This document shows, piece after piece, positions 22,691-30,430 of a DNA stretch of 36,850 nt; position 1 is the stretch's first letter, and the number at the start of each line of letters is the position of its first letter. Under the pieces are notes generated by a model. It was not told the origin of the DNA, searched no databases, and saw only the letters and a program-made list of their open reading frames with translations. This DNA is from a virus. The position numbers and the translations under genes were made by a program. Where the stretch lies: the IMG/VR virus record IMGVR_UViG_3300005731_000099, positions 1 through 36,850 of that record, one strand, 5' to 3'.

Positions 22691-23605
22691 ATGAAAAAAT
22701 TTAATTTTGATTTTGACGTTTCCGCTTTAAGTAATTATACAGAAGAACCAGCGGAACTCATTAGAAAAGCGGTAGTAGGTGCTAAAACTATGATGCACGT
22801 TACGCATCAGACAGGTATTAAATCTGCTGAAACTATTAATTATATCGGTGGAGACATTACTTTCCAAGCTGGTGGCACTTGCGGATTTAACGCATCAGGT
22901 ACTAGAGATATCTCACAACGTACTATTACGGTATGTAAGATTAAGGTAAATGAGGAAATGTGTATGAAAACACTAGAGTCTAAGTTTACTCAAAAATTAC
23001 TTTCTCCAGGATCTACTTATGATGAGTCTGATATCCCTTCAATCTTTATTGATGATATGTCTGAGAAGATTGCTTATGAAGTTGAGAAACTTTTGTGGAG
23101 AGGAGACACCGCAGGTTCTGGTAACTTAGCGTTATGTGATGGGTTTAATAAACTTATTGATAACTCTACAGGTGCTGTACGTTCATCTAGTGGTACTGCA
23201 TTTACTGGAAACGAAGTTGCTGTAATTAAGCAATTTGTTTTGGATATTCCAGAAGAAATCAGAGACCAAGCAGGATTAACTGTATTTATGGGTAGAGATT
23301 GGTTTGATCAATACAACCAAGCTATCTTCTCATTGAATAACAGATGGGATGCACCAGAAGATGGAACAGACGGAAAAGTACTTTATACTAATATTCCGAT
23401 TGTAGTAGTTCCAGGATTGACAGGACAAAGCAGAATCGTTTGTACTTACAAAGAGAATATGATTGTAGGGCAAGATTTAGAAAATGAAGAAGAGCAGTTT
23501 GATATGTGGTTCTCTAAGGATGATGATATCCACAAATTGAAAGTTGAGTTTAAACTTGGTGTTCAATTTGCGTTCCCTGAGTTAGTAGTTTACTACGCAG
23601 AGTAA
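22691..23605 (+). CDS. Major capsid protein (HK97 fold), 304 aa
   Basis: Length, position after scaffold and several segments fit an HK97-fold major capsid protein: YIGGDITFQAGGTCGFNASG, FIDDMSEKIAYEVEKLLWRG (spine helix) and LTVFMGRDWFDQYNQAIFS (P-domain), then the C-terminal VEFKLGVQFAFPELVVYY. There is no long N-terminal delta domain, in keeping with a separate scaffold gene. A GC-rich hairpin follows and may limit read-through. Confidence 0.85.
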   Translation: MKKFNFDFDVSALSNYTEEPAELIRKAVVGAKTMMHVTHQTGIKSAETINYIGGDITFQAGGTCGFNASGTRDISQRTITVCKIKVNEEMCMKTLESKFTQKLLSPGSTYDESDIPSIFIDDMSEKIAYEVEKLLWRGDTAGSGNLALCDGFNKLIDNSTGAVRSSSGTAFTGNEVAVIKQFVLDIPEEIRDQAGLTVFMGRDWFDQYNQAIFSLNNRWDAPEDGTDGKVLYTNIPIVVVPGLTGQSRIVCTYKENMIVGQDLENEEEQFDMWFSKDDDIHKLKVEFKLGVQFAFPELVVYYAE

Positions 23606-23618
23606 TTAAGTTAGTAAT

Positions 23619-23646
23619 AGGAGGGGGCTAGTTCCCTCTCCTTATT
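23619..23646 (+). terminator. Terminator or attenuator after the capsid gene
   Basis: AGGAGGGGG and CCCTCTCCT form a 9-bp stem with one G-T pair and a six-base loop, followed by TATTT. It is unusually GC-rich for this genome. The short T tract suggests partial termination between capsid and tail tube genes. Confidence 0.65.
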
Positions 23647-23659
23647 TAAAAATATAAAT

Positions 23660-24175
23660 ATGAGTTGTGTAACATTAACGGGATATACTTTAAGCTGCGA
23701 TAGAGCAAGTGGTGGAGTTAAGACGGTGTACATGGTTGAACACTCTGATATTACATCATACGCTCAAAATAGCGCTGGACTTGTAACAGGTATTACCCTT
23801 GCAAGTGGTGTTGTTTTAAAAGAGTATGAAGTACAAAGAGAGGACAGCGATTGGACTGAGACGTTTGCAGGTGCTAGAGAAAATAGAACTGTAGCATGGG
23901 ATCAGACACTAAGACTTAAAATCCACAAAAAGGATGCAGCTATTAGAACAGAGATTTTAGCATTAGCTAACTTCACAGGTGCAGCGATTGTACAAGAGGA
24001 AGATGGCGGATACTATTTCTTAGGTGCTGATAGCGGTTTAGATATGACCCCTACAACGGCTGGTCAGTCAGGTATCAATAGAGAAGATATGAACGGCTGG
24101 ACTATTGAGTTGCAAGGTAAGGAGAAACTAGCAGCACCAGAAGTTGATAGTTCTATCATTGCAGGTTTATTGTAA
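23660..24175 (+). CDS. Major tail tube protein, 171 aa
   Basis: The protein follows the Bacteroidota phage tail tube pattern: Cys-rich start (MSCVTLTGYTLSCDRASGGV), KTVYMVEHSDIT, a strand pair (LKEYEVQREDSDWTETF, TVAWDQTLRLKIHKKDAAIR), then YYFLGADSGLDMTP and WTIELQGKEKLAAPEVDSS. It polymerises into the tail tube around the tape measure. Location right after the capsid gene, 3.4 kb beyond the tape measure, is unusual. Confidence 0.8.
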   Translation: MSCVTLTGYTLSCDRASGGVKTVYMVEHSDITSYAQNSAGLVTGITLASGVVLKEYEVQREDSDWTETFAGARENRTVAWDQTLRLKIHKKDAAIRTEILALANFTGAAIVQEEDGGYYFLGADSGLDMTPTTAGQSGINREDMNGWTIELQGKEKLAAPEVDSSIIAGLL

Positions 24176-24196
24176 TAATATCCTAATATAATTAAG

Positions 24197-24224
24197 AGCC
24201 TACGTTAATAGCGTGGGCTTTTTT
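24197..24224 (+). terminator. Terminator after the tail tube gene
   Basis: AGCCTACG and CGTGGGCT pair over 8 bases (one G-T) around a short loop and are followed by a run of six T. Late motif D follows after about 20 bases, repeating the terminator-plus-motif arrangement seen at 10.8 kb. Confidence 0.8.
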
Positions 24225-24244
24225 ATGCTCTATAATTAAATTCT

Positions 24245-24275
24245 GTTACAAAAAACAAATAATAATATTTATTAG
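24245..24275 (+). promoter_or_regulatory. Late motif copy D
   Basis: GTTACA (24245) and AATATTTATTAG (24264-24275), with a 13-base spacer, end one base before ATG at 24277. This copy most closely resembles copy A. Confidence 0.7.
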
Positions 24276-24276
24276 T

Positions 24277-24612
24277 ATGATTAAAGATATTTTTATAGAT
24301 GCTATTATAACCACACCTAAAACAGGTAGAGTTGTAATTGTTGACGATCCTAGTCAATACGATAGATACAAAGCGTTAGGCTTTCACTACATTTTTGAAG
24401 ATAGCAAAGAGGTAAAAGAAACGCCAATAGAAAAACCAGAAAGTTTGGAAGAGCCTAAAAGAATGTCATTCCCTTTAACTACTAGCGAGAAACTAGCTAA
24501 TAAAACTAAAAAGGAATTGATAGAAATAGCAGAAGAGAAAGGACTAGATGTAGTAATTAATATGCCTAAAAAAGCAATCATAGACTTAATTAATGATTCT
24601 GATTTATCATAA
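24277..24612 (+). CDS. Hypothetical structural protein with SAP/HeH-like C-terminus, 111 aa
   Basis: The N-terminal half is beta-rich (IIT..TGRVVIVDDPSQYDRY). The C-terminal helices (LANKTKKELIEIAEEKGL, then MPKKAIIDLIND) match the helix-extended-helix pattern of SAP/HeH/LEM-like domains, often DNA-binding. It is the first gene of the portal unit behind late motif D and overlaps the next gene by 20 bases. Its precise place in the particle is unknown. Confidence 0.55.
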   Translation: MIKDIFIDAIITTPKTGRVVIVDDPSQYDRYKALGFHYIFEDSKEVKETPIEKPESLEEPKRMSFPLTTSEKLANKTKKELIEIAEEKGLDVVINMPKKAIIDLINDSDLS

Positions 24613-24991
24613 TACTACTAATAAAGTTGCTTTAACACTAAGCGAAAAAACTACAATAAGCACTCCTACTTACTTGTTTAGTTTTACCAATGTGCAAACG
24701 CAGTACAATATTACATTCATTGCAGATGATACATCATGCAACACAGATAGGTTTAATTTATTTGACATCATAGAGAATACTACACAAGATAGATTAAATG
24801 GAACGGTAACGCTCCACGATGTAGGGCAATGGGATTACACCGTATACGCTCAAAGTAGCACAACTAATTTAGATGTAACCCTAGCAGATGAAACGGTAGA
24901 GACAGGAATGGTTAAAGTATTAAGCGGTGCATCAGACACAGATACCACCTACACACTAGACGAAATAGACGTACAATATGACCCAGAGTAA
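24593..24991 (+). CDS. Conserved structural protein, 132 aa
   Basis: This beta-sandwich-like protein contains TYLFSFTNVQTQYNITFIAD, RFNLFDIIE, a W-D-Y-T-V-Y-A-Q-S motif and VETGMVKVLSG. The pattern recurs in Bacteroidota phages directly before the portal gene. It may be a decoration or connector-associated protein. The exact role is not known. It overlaps both neighbours. Confidence 0.55.
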   Translation: MILIYHNTTNKVALTLSEKTTISTPTYLFSFTNVQTQYNITFIADDTSCNTDRFNLFDIIENTTQDRLNGTVTLHDVGQWDYTVYAQSSTTNLDVTLADETVETGMVKVLSGASDTDTTYTLDEIDVQYDPE

Positions 24992-26966
24992 AGAACATAA
25001 CAGACCTCTTTTTATAGGTTTAAATAAGCATGAGTTACCTAACTTTGTTGAGAAGCCTAATAATGATATAGTATTATTTGGAGATAAGAACGACTACCCA
25101 CAAGTATTAATTGACTTGTATAATAGTTCTACTATTCATAACGCTATAATTACGGGTAAAGTTAATTACATTGCTGGTAGTGGTATTGACATTGATACGG
25201 ATATGCTTAAAACCGTACAACAAATTGCAGATGCTAGGCAGATAAAAAATAACGCTAATCCTGATGAGACACTAGAAAGTGTTATGTCTAAAGTAGCTTT
25301 AGACTTAGAGTTATTTAACACTATTGCATTAGAGGTAATATGGAAGCCAAATGGTAAATTTGATTTATACCATGTCGATAATAGTCTAGTGCGTATATCT
25401 CCTGATGGGGAAACTTTTTACTATTCTCCTGATTGGAGTAAGATTAAAAAGGACACACCAGAGAACAGAGAAAAGGGTTTTAAATCTTGGAGTAAGTTTG
25501 ATAAGAACAATAAGAAAGGCGCACAGCTATTATACTACACCGTTCACAGAGCAGGGCAGAAGCACTACGCACTCCCTGAGTATGTTGGTGCAGTTCCTTA
25601 CATTGAGATAGATAAGAAGATAGCAGAGTATCACTATAACCACTTAGAGAACGGTTTTATGGGTGGTACGGTTATCGCTTTAAGCGGTCAATATCCAGGA
25701 GAGGAAGCGGCAAAGGAAACGGCTAAAGCTATCCGTAACCAATTTCAAGGCACTAGAGCAAAGGAAGCTGGTGGTGTTGCTATCATTTGGCAAGAAGAGG
25801 GAGAGGGAGAAACTAAGATAGAGTCCTTAATGCCTAATAACTTTGATAAGCAGTTCATGCAGTTGCTAGATCAAACAAGGTCAATGATATTTACAGGGCA
25901 TAGAGTCACAAGTCCTGCACTTTTTGGAGTTGAAACTAATAGTAGTTTTGGCAACCGTACAGAGATTATAGAAAAGATGGAAGTCTTTCAGTCTAACTAT
26001 GTAGATGGTAGGCAAGAGATTCTAAATAATATTATTAAAGAGTTGTACGATGTCAAGTATATGACTATGGCAAGGGTGCAACCTATTAAAGAGGTTTTAA
26101 GTGAGTCGGCTTTATTACAGATAGCTACCACGCAAGAACTTAGAGAAATGGCAGGGCTTCCTAAATTAGATAGTGACGTATCTAGTAATAGTGTTGCGGA
26201 TGCATTAGGTACTATATCGCCATTAGTCGCGACTAAGGTACTAGAGACAATGACAGCGGAGGAGATACGTAATATAGTAGGACTGCAAGGCGGTGCGGTT
26301 AGCAAGTCATCTACCACTATACAGAACGCTAAAGAAGATAAAGGACTAGATAACCTAATGTTATTGATGTCTAAATTCGGCAGACCTGCTGATAACGTGA
26401 AAGTATTATTCTCTAAAGAACTTGAAATTGTAGATGATGCCTTAATAATTGATGAGCATAGTTTTAGACTAGACTTTGAAACAACGGAGTTTGACAATAA
26501 GGTATTAGCTATTTTAAAGGACAATAAAACACTTCCTTTAGCAGATGTAGCAGAAGCGTTAAACACGTCTTTAGATCGCGTTACAAAGAGCGTAGCAAAG
26601 CTAGTTGACGATGGTTTGCTAGACGTTAAAGTAAACAACCAACCTAACGAGCCAGACGTAAACAGAGAACTTACACCAGAAGGAGAAGAAGTAGCAGAGA
26701 CTATCGAACTAGAGGTGGTTTATAGATATGTGCTTAGATCGAGTGCAGACGCTGGTACGTCTCCTATCATTAAAGGTACTAGAGACTTTTGTAGAAGATT
26801 AATAACATTAAATAGAGTTTATACTAAAGATGAGATTGACCAACTAACAGCTATAACAGGTAGAGACGTATGGTTAAGACGTGGCGGTTTTTGGAATCGT
26901 GGAAAGAATAAACCTATCAGCCCGTCATGTAGACACATTTGGAGACAAGAATTAATAGAAAAATAG
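24978..26966 (+). CDS. Portal protein fused to a winged-helix segment and a Mu gpF-like C-terminus, 662 aa
   Basis: Residues 1 to about 400 fit a phage portal: IVLFGDKNDYPQVLIDLYNS, HNAIITGKVNYIAGSGI, LPEYVGAVPYIEIDKKIAEY, and GHRVTSPALFGVETNSSFGN. Residues about 505-555 (KVLAILKDNKTLPLADVAEA, TKSVAKLVDDGLLDVKVN) look like a winged helix. Residues about 580-662 (TRDFCRRLITLNRVYTKDEI, then WLRRGGFW and SCRHIWRQ) resemble the C-terminal part of Mu gpF-like minor head proteins. The portal forms the DNA channel and nucleates capsid assembly. The added domains suggest a merged minor-head function. The start overlaps the previous gene by 14 bases. Confidence 0.8.
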   Translation: MTQSKEHNRPLFIGLNKHELPNFVEKPNNDIVLFGDKNDYPQVLIDLYNSSTIHNAIITGKVNYIAGSGIDIDTDMLKTVQQIADARQIKNNANPDETLESVMSKVALDLELFNTIALEVIWKPNGKFDLYHVDNSLVRISPDGETFYYSPDWSKIKKDTPENREKGFKSWSKFDKNNKKGAQLLYYTVHRAGQKHYALPEYVGAVPYIEIDKKIAEYHYNHLENGFMGGTVIALSGQYPGEEAAKETAKAIRNQFQGTRAKEAGGVAIIWQEEGEGETKIESLMPNNFDKQFMQLLDQTRSMIFTGHRVTSPALFGVETNSSFGNRTEIIEKMEVFQSNYVDGRQEILNNIIKELYDVKYMTMARVQPIKEVLSESALLQIATTQELREMAGLPKLDSDVSSNSVADALGTISPLVATKVLETMTAEEIRNIVGLQGGAVSKSSTTIQNAKEDKGLDNLMLLMSKFGRPADNVKVLFSKELEIVDDALIIDEHSFRLDFETTEFDNKVLAILKDNKTLPLADVAEALNTSLDRVTKSVAKLVDDGLLDVKVNNQPNEPDVNRELTPEGEEVAETIELEVVYRYVLRSSADAGTSPIIKGTRDFCRRLITLNRVYTKDEIDQLTAITGRDVWLRRGGFWNRGKNKPISPSCRHIWRQELIEK

Positions 26967-27488
26967 ATGGCATTTACTTATTTAATATCAGAAAGAGCAA
27001 TAAAGGAATACAGCCCTTTAGACGGCAATGTAGATCAGAAGATTATCAAGCCACTAATAAGAGATGCACAAGAGATTTATATTCATTCAAGATTAGGAAC
27101 GGACTTGTATAATAAACTTATTGCAGATGTTCAAGCGTTTGAAACTAGCAGCACTCCAATTCCTAGCCCTTACGATGTGTTGTTAAATACCTTTGTGATG
27201 AATATTCTAATGTTTAGAGTATTAGCAGACGTACCAGACTTTATCAGTTTAAAGATGCGTAACAACGGTGTAATTAAACAAGGTAATTCTAACGGACAAG
27301 CAGGACAGATAATAGACTATCAAAGATTATCAGATAAGTTTGAGGCTAAGGCTAGAGCATGGGAGGCTAGGTTAGATATGTGGCTATGTGAAAAGCAAGA
27401 TGATTTACCAGAGTACACAGATAACACAGATGATGGAGACGTACACCCTCAAAAAGCTAGACACGTAGGGGGGCTATATTTAGGTTAA
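26967..27488 (+). CDS. Head-tail connector (DUF6712-like) protein, 173 aa
   Basis: LISERAIKEYSPLDGNVDQK followed by IKPLIRDAQEIYIHSRLGTD and LYNKLIADVQAF is the pattern of the connector family found directly after the portal in Bacteroidota phages. Predicted helices agree with gp6-like adaptor folds. The protein would join the portal ring to the tail. It starts immediately after the portal stop. Confidence 0.7.
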   Translation: MAFTYLISERAIKEYSPLDGNVDQKIIKPLIRDAQEIYIHSRLGTDLYNKLIADVQAFETSSTPIPSPYDVLLNTFVMNILMFRVLADVPDFISLKMRNNGVIKQGNSNGQAGQIIDYQRLSDKFEAKARAWEARLDMWLCEKQDDLPEYTDNTDDGDVHPQKARHVGGLYLG

Positions 27489-27491
27489 GAT

Positions 27492-27608
27492 ATGGGTAAA
27501 AAATACCAGAGTAAAAAAGAAATTGAAAAGAAGTTAGATAAATACTTTAAGTCAAAGAATGACCACACTAAATCAAATAGTAAACAGAATACAAGTAATA
27601 GCAAATAA
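27492..27608 (+). CDS. Lys/Asn/Ser-rich small protein, 38 aa
   Basis: ATG at 27492 opens a strongly basic low-complexity peptide (MGKKYQSKKEIEKKLDKYF, then KSNSKQNTSNSK). It overlaps the next gene by 50 bases in another frame. It may be a real small virion or DNA-binding peptide, or a chance frame in A-rich DNA. Confidence 0.35.
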   Translation: MGKKYQSKKEIEKKLDKYFKSKNDHTKSNSKQNTSNSK

Positions 27609-28776
27609 CCATTACCAAACTCATACGTTTGATAGCGGTACTATTTCGCAGTTCCTGGAGAAAGACCAAGCAGGAGATATAATATATCCTTGTGTTTACT
27701 TAGAGGAACAAGATCCCACAAGTACGGGCGGCGCTATGTATTTTAACTTTAATTTGTGGATAGTTGACTTAGTGCAAAAAGATAGAACTAACGAGCGTGA
27801 GGTAAAAAGTGATTGTCTGCAAATAGCTACAGACTTTATCTATTTAATGGAACGCTTTGAATTTATAGGAGAAAGTGGAGAGGCATTTTTTTACACTAAT
27901 CAAACGGTTAACTATCAATTTCTAACAGAAGATTTACAGGACAGGATAAGCGGAGTACGTGCATCATTCTCATTAAAACAGCCTTTTAATTTTAACAAAT
28001 GTGCTACACCAATAACAGATAATACTAATAATTGCGTACCCGTTACACCTTATAATATTTTCAGTACTTTATTTGATGGTGTTAACCAACTATTAAAGGT
28101 AGATAGTTCTGCTTATTATAGCTATGATTATGATAAAGAAATGGCTGTTAGCTTTTGGTTTAAAACAACAGAGTCAGGGATACAGGCGTTTGTAAGTAAA
28201 TGGACTAGCGTACCACCTGTTAGAGGGTGGCAGGTTATAATGACATCAGGCAAAATCAGGTTCCAGTTTGCTAATAGTGGCGGTAGTAAATTAGCGTTAC
28301 AAAGCATTAACACTTATAATGACGGAGACTGGCATCATTGTTTATGCTATAAGTCTACAAGTTCTTTAGCTGGCGCAATGGTTATGTATGTAGATGGTGT
28401 AGCAATATCTACCACCGTAACAGATAACACGCTAGGAACACTAACAACTATTAACAGCGTTGAGGCTACGGTGGGTGCTATACAACCTACTCCTAGCTTG
28501 TTTAATAACGGCAATCTTAAAGACATTTCTATCTATGAAGATTACACAATGGCGTTAAGCGATGCGTTACAAATATACAATAGCGGAGAGCCTACAGATT
28601 TAACGTCTTTAACTAGCAATTCTGGTATGGTAGCTTGGTGGAGGTTAGGAGATAATGCTAGTGATAACTTTAATAGTGATGTAGCTAACGAGTGGAGATT
28701 TTACAATAGTGTAGATAGTAAGCATTTAGACTCATCTAATATGGTTCTAGGTAGTAGGGTTGCAGATGCTCCGTAA
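27559..28776 (+). CDS. Tail terminator-like protein fused to a LamG/concanavalin-like domain, 405 aa
   Basis: Residues 1-160 (TLNQIVNRIQVIANNHYQTH, YPCVYLEEQDP, FNLWIVDLVQKDRTNEREV) resemble small tail terminator/completion proteins. Residues about 165-370 resemble a LamG domain: YNIFSTLFDGVNQLL, KEMAVSFWFKTTESG, NDGDWHHCLCYKS, and AMVMYVDGVAI. LamG domains often bind glycans or serve as virion decorations. The fusion would display a lectin-like fold at the top of the tail. There is no frame break between the parts. Confidence 0.65.
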   Translation: MTTLNQIVNRIQVIANNHYQTHTFDSGTISQFLEKDQAGDIIYPCVYLEEQDPTSTGGAMYFNFNLWIVDLVQKDRTNEREVKSDCLQIATDFIYLMERFEFIGESGEAFFYTNQTVNYQFLTEDLQDRISGVRASFSLKQPFNFNKCATPITDNTNNCVPVTPYNIFSTLFDGVNQLLKVDSSAYYSYDYDKEMAVSFWFKTTESGIQAFVSKWTSVPPVRGWQVIMTSGKIRFQFANSGGSKLALQSINTYNDGDWHHCLCYKSTSSLAGAMVMYVDGVAISTTVTDNTLGTLTTINSVEATVGAIQPTPSLFNNGNLKDISIYEDYTMALSDALQIYNSGEPTDLTSLTSNSGMVAWWRLGDNASDNFNSDVANEWRFYNSVDSKHLDSSNMVLGSRVADAP

Positions 28777-28784
28777 TAATTAAA

Positions 28785-28812
28785 ATAAATAAATAAATAA
28801 CAAATAAATAAA
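28785..28812 (+). repeat. AAAT-type short tandem repeat upstream of the 28815 gene
   Basis: Several AAAT/AAAC units in tandem fill most of the gap between two genes and end close to the ATG. The stretch gives an A-rich leader and may vary in length by slippage. Confidence 0.6.
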
Positions 28813-28814
28813 AC

Positions 28815-29141
28815 ATGGCTAAAACAATTAATTTTTCAAACGGTACACAAGCGGTGTACATGGATAACGCAGACTTAGAAAAGGTTGCATTTCAAATAGT
28901 AACAGACGGTAGTTTTGACGGTACTACTACAACGGCTAAACTACAAGAGTCTTGTGATGATTCTAACTGGCATGATGTAGAAGATTCAAGTGGTAACGCT
29001 GTAGAGATTACCGTAGGGGCTGCTTCTACTTCTTATATGTTAAAGTCTAGTATTGTATTTGGTCAGTATGTTAGATGTCTAGTTACCGTTGGAGACGCTA
29101 CTACAGGAAGCGCAGACGTTCACAATAACTATAAGGCGTAG
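28815..29141 (+). CDS. Small virion structural protein, 108 aa
   Basis: This all-beta, acidic protein (TQAVYMDNADLEKVAFQIVT, LQESCDDSNWHDVEDSSGNA, FGQYVRCLVTVGDATTG) looks like a small immunoglobulin-like or decoration domain in which one strand carries W-H-D-V. The position among virion genes supports a structural role. No exact family is recognised. Confidence 0.55.
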   Translation: MAKTINFSNGTQAVYMDNADLEKVAFQIVTDGSFDGTTTTAKLQESCDDSNWHDVEDSSGNAVEITVGAASTSYMLKSSIVFGQYVRCLVTVGDATTGSADVHNNYKA

Positions 29142-29142
29142 T

Positions 29143-29874
29143 ATGGCTAATGTAGTAATAAAACCAGAGCCTATACTTGTAAGTTCATCTAATACGGTGG
29201 GTTTATACGACTATGACACTTTCTCTATGGGGGGTAGTAGTAGTAATAATGTTATTTTTGAAGATCAATTTAACAGGGGTACGCTTGGCACAGACTGGAC
29301 ACTAACTAATTTAGGTTCTGCTAATGGTGTTACTTTTGATATGCCTGGAACAGCGGCTAGATGGAACTGCGCACACACAGCTACATCTGTACAACCAGCT
29401 AGAGAAAATAATATAACAACCGTTCAAACCTTTACGGAGGGCACAGTTGTCGTTATTTGTCAGCTATCATACACAGATACTACAACTATTCTAGCGCAAT
29501 ATGAGGTAGCTATATGGTGGGATAATGATAATCGTTTTTATTTCGGTAATGAGTCAGCTACTAATCAAATGTTTTTTAGAACTAGAGAGGGTGGTAGCGT
29601 AAATCATAACTACATATCGGCAACAGCAACACTTAATAGCACTTATAAAATAATATGGGATAGGGTCGCAGAAACTCTAGCGTTTTATTATTGGAATGGT
29701 TCTGCATGGGTATCGGTAGCCACAGCTTTAGATGTTAGCGGTGTTGTTACTGGTGGGGCTGATCCTGTTATTAGCCTTGCTGCTTCTGATAGAAACACTA
29801 GAAACGGTGGAGATACTGGTACATTTGATTATGTGTATGTATTAAATCAAGATATAAGCACATTAACGCCTTGA
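29143..29874 (+). CDS. Concanavalin-like lectin domain virion protein, 243 aa
   Basis: After a short N-terminal anchor, DQFNRGTLGTDWTLTNLGSA opens a concanavalin-like domain. It continues with ENNITTVQTFTEGTVVVICQ, QYEVAIWWDNDNRFYFGN, TYKIIWDRVAETLAFYYWNG and a final FDYVYVLNQDI. This second lectin-like protein in the same block may bind host glycans. ATG at 29143 is used instead of an in-frame upstream start inside the previous gene because the junction TAGTATG is typical here. Confidence 0.6.
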   Translation: MANVVIKPEPILVSSSNTVGLYDYDTFSMGGSSSNNVIFEDQFNRGTLGTDWTLTNLGSANGVTFDMPGTAARWNCAHTATSVQPARENNITTVQTFTEGTVVVICQLSYTDTTTILAQYEVAIWWDNDNRFYFGNESATNQMFFRTREGGSVNHNYISATATLNSTYKIIWDRVAETLAFYYWNGSAWVSVATALDVSGVVTGGADPVISLAASDRNTRNGGDTGTFDYVYVLNQDISTLTP

Positions 29875-29875
29875 T

Positions 29876-30061
29876 ATGAACTTTAAAGAACTAGACCACA
29901 AGATAAATGTATCACTAGGCTTAGTGTTGTTTCTCATTGTGGCTAGTTGGTTCGTTAGTGAGTTCTACCATAAACAGAATACGCTTGAAGATAGAATGGA
30001 TAAAAGATATAATAGATTAAATGAAAAGGTAAAAGAGTTACATAATGAAAGAGCAGATTGA
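29876..30061 (+). CDS. Membrane protein with coiled coil, 61 aa
   Basis: One membrane helix (residues about 13-29, LGLVLFLIVASWFVSEF) is followed by a charged coiled coil (LEDRMDKRYNRLNEKVKEL). It lies between the last virion gene and the holin candidates, and overlaps the next gene by 17 bases. It may be a lysis accessory such as an antiholin, but this is inferred from position only. Confidence 0.5.
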   Translation: MNFKELDHKINVSLGLVLFLIVASWFVSEFYHKQNTLEDRMDKRYNRLNEKVKELHNERAD

Positions 30062-30254
30062 TAAAATAGAGACTGATGTTAGAGACATCAAAAAGGCTTT
30101 ATTAGGGGATGAGTTTAACACTAGCGGCTTAATAAGTCGAGTAGATGAGAACGCGGAGTACATTAAAAAGGATAAGAAATTCAAGTGGACGGTGGCAGGG
30201 TTTTTGACTGCTATCGCTTTATTTAAGGATAAAATAATATCGCTAATATCATGA
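30045..30254 (+). CDS. Holin-like membrane protein, 69 aa
   Basis: A coiled coil (EQIDKIETDVRDIKKALLG) and a segment GLISRVDENAEYIKKDKKFK precede a single C-terminal membrane helix (WTVAGFLTAIALFKDKIISL). This resembles small helix-plus-membrane proteins next to lysis genes in many phages. It may be a holin or holin partner. The stop overlaps the next ATG (ATCATGA). Confidence 0.55.
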   Translation: MKEQIDKIETDVRDIKKALLGDEFNTSGLISRVDENAEYIKKDKKFKWTVAGFLTAIALFKDKIISLIS

Positions 30255-30430
30255 TAGAAAGAATATTTAAGAACTGGAAAACAAGCGCAATAGGTGTGCT
30301 TATTATACTGATAACTTTATTTATGGTATTTTATGAGGTTGCGACACTCACAGAGGTTGGTGGTTTTTGGGCTGTTAGTTTAGTGTTGTTATATTCAAGA
30401 GATCGTAATGGCACTATTCAAAGCAAATAG
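30251..30430 (+). CDS. Holin candidate, 59 aa
   Basis: After a basic start (MIERIFKNWKTSAIG) come a strong membrane helix (VLIILITLFMVFY) and a second hydrophobic segment (GGFWAVSLVLLYS), then a charged end (RDRNGTIQSK). The N-W-K-T-x-x-x-G start is common in Bacteroidota phage holins. It overlaps the endolysin gene by 23 bases, a typical holin-endolysin arrangement. It would open the inner membrane at the end of infection. Confidence 0.65.
   Translation: MIERIFKNWKTSAIGVLIILITLFMVFYEVATLTEVGGFWAVSLVLLYSRDRNGTIQSK

Noticed and set aside
25997-26638. Minus-strand open frame (213 codons) within the portal gene
   Set aside because: It has Ser/Leu-rich composition without motifs and lies wholly inside a well-supported gene.
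28785-28812. AAAT repeats considered as a CRISPR-like array
   Set aside because: The units are 4 bases long without spacers, so this is a simple microsatellite.
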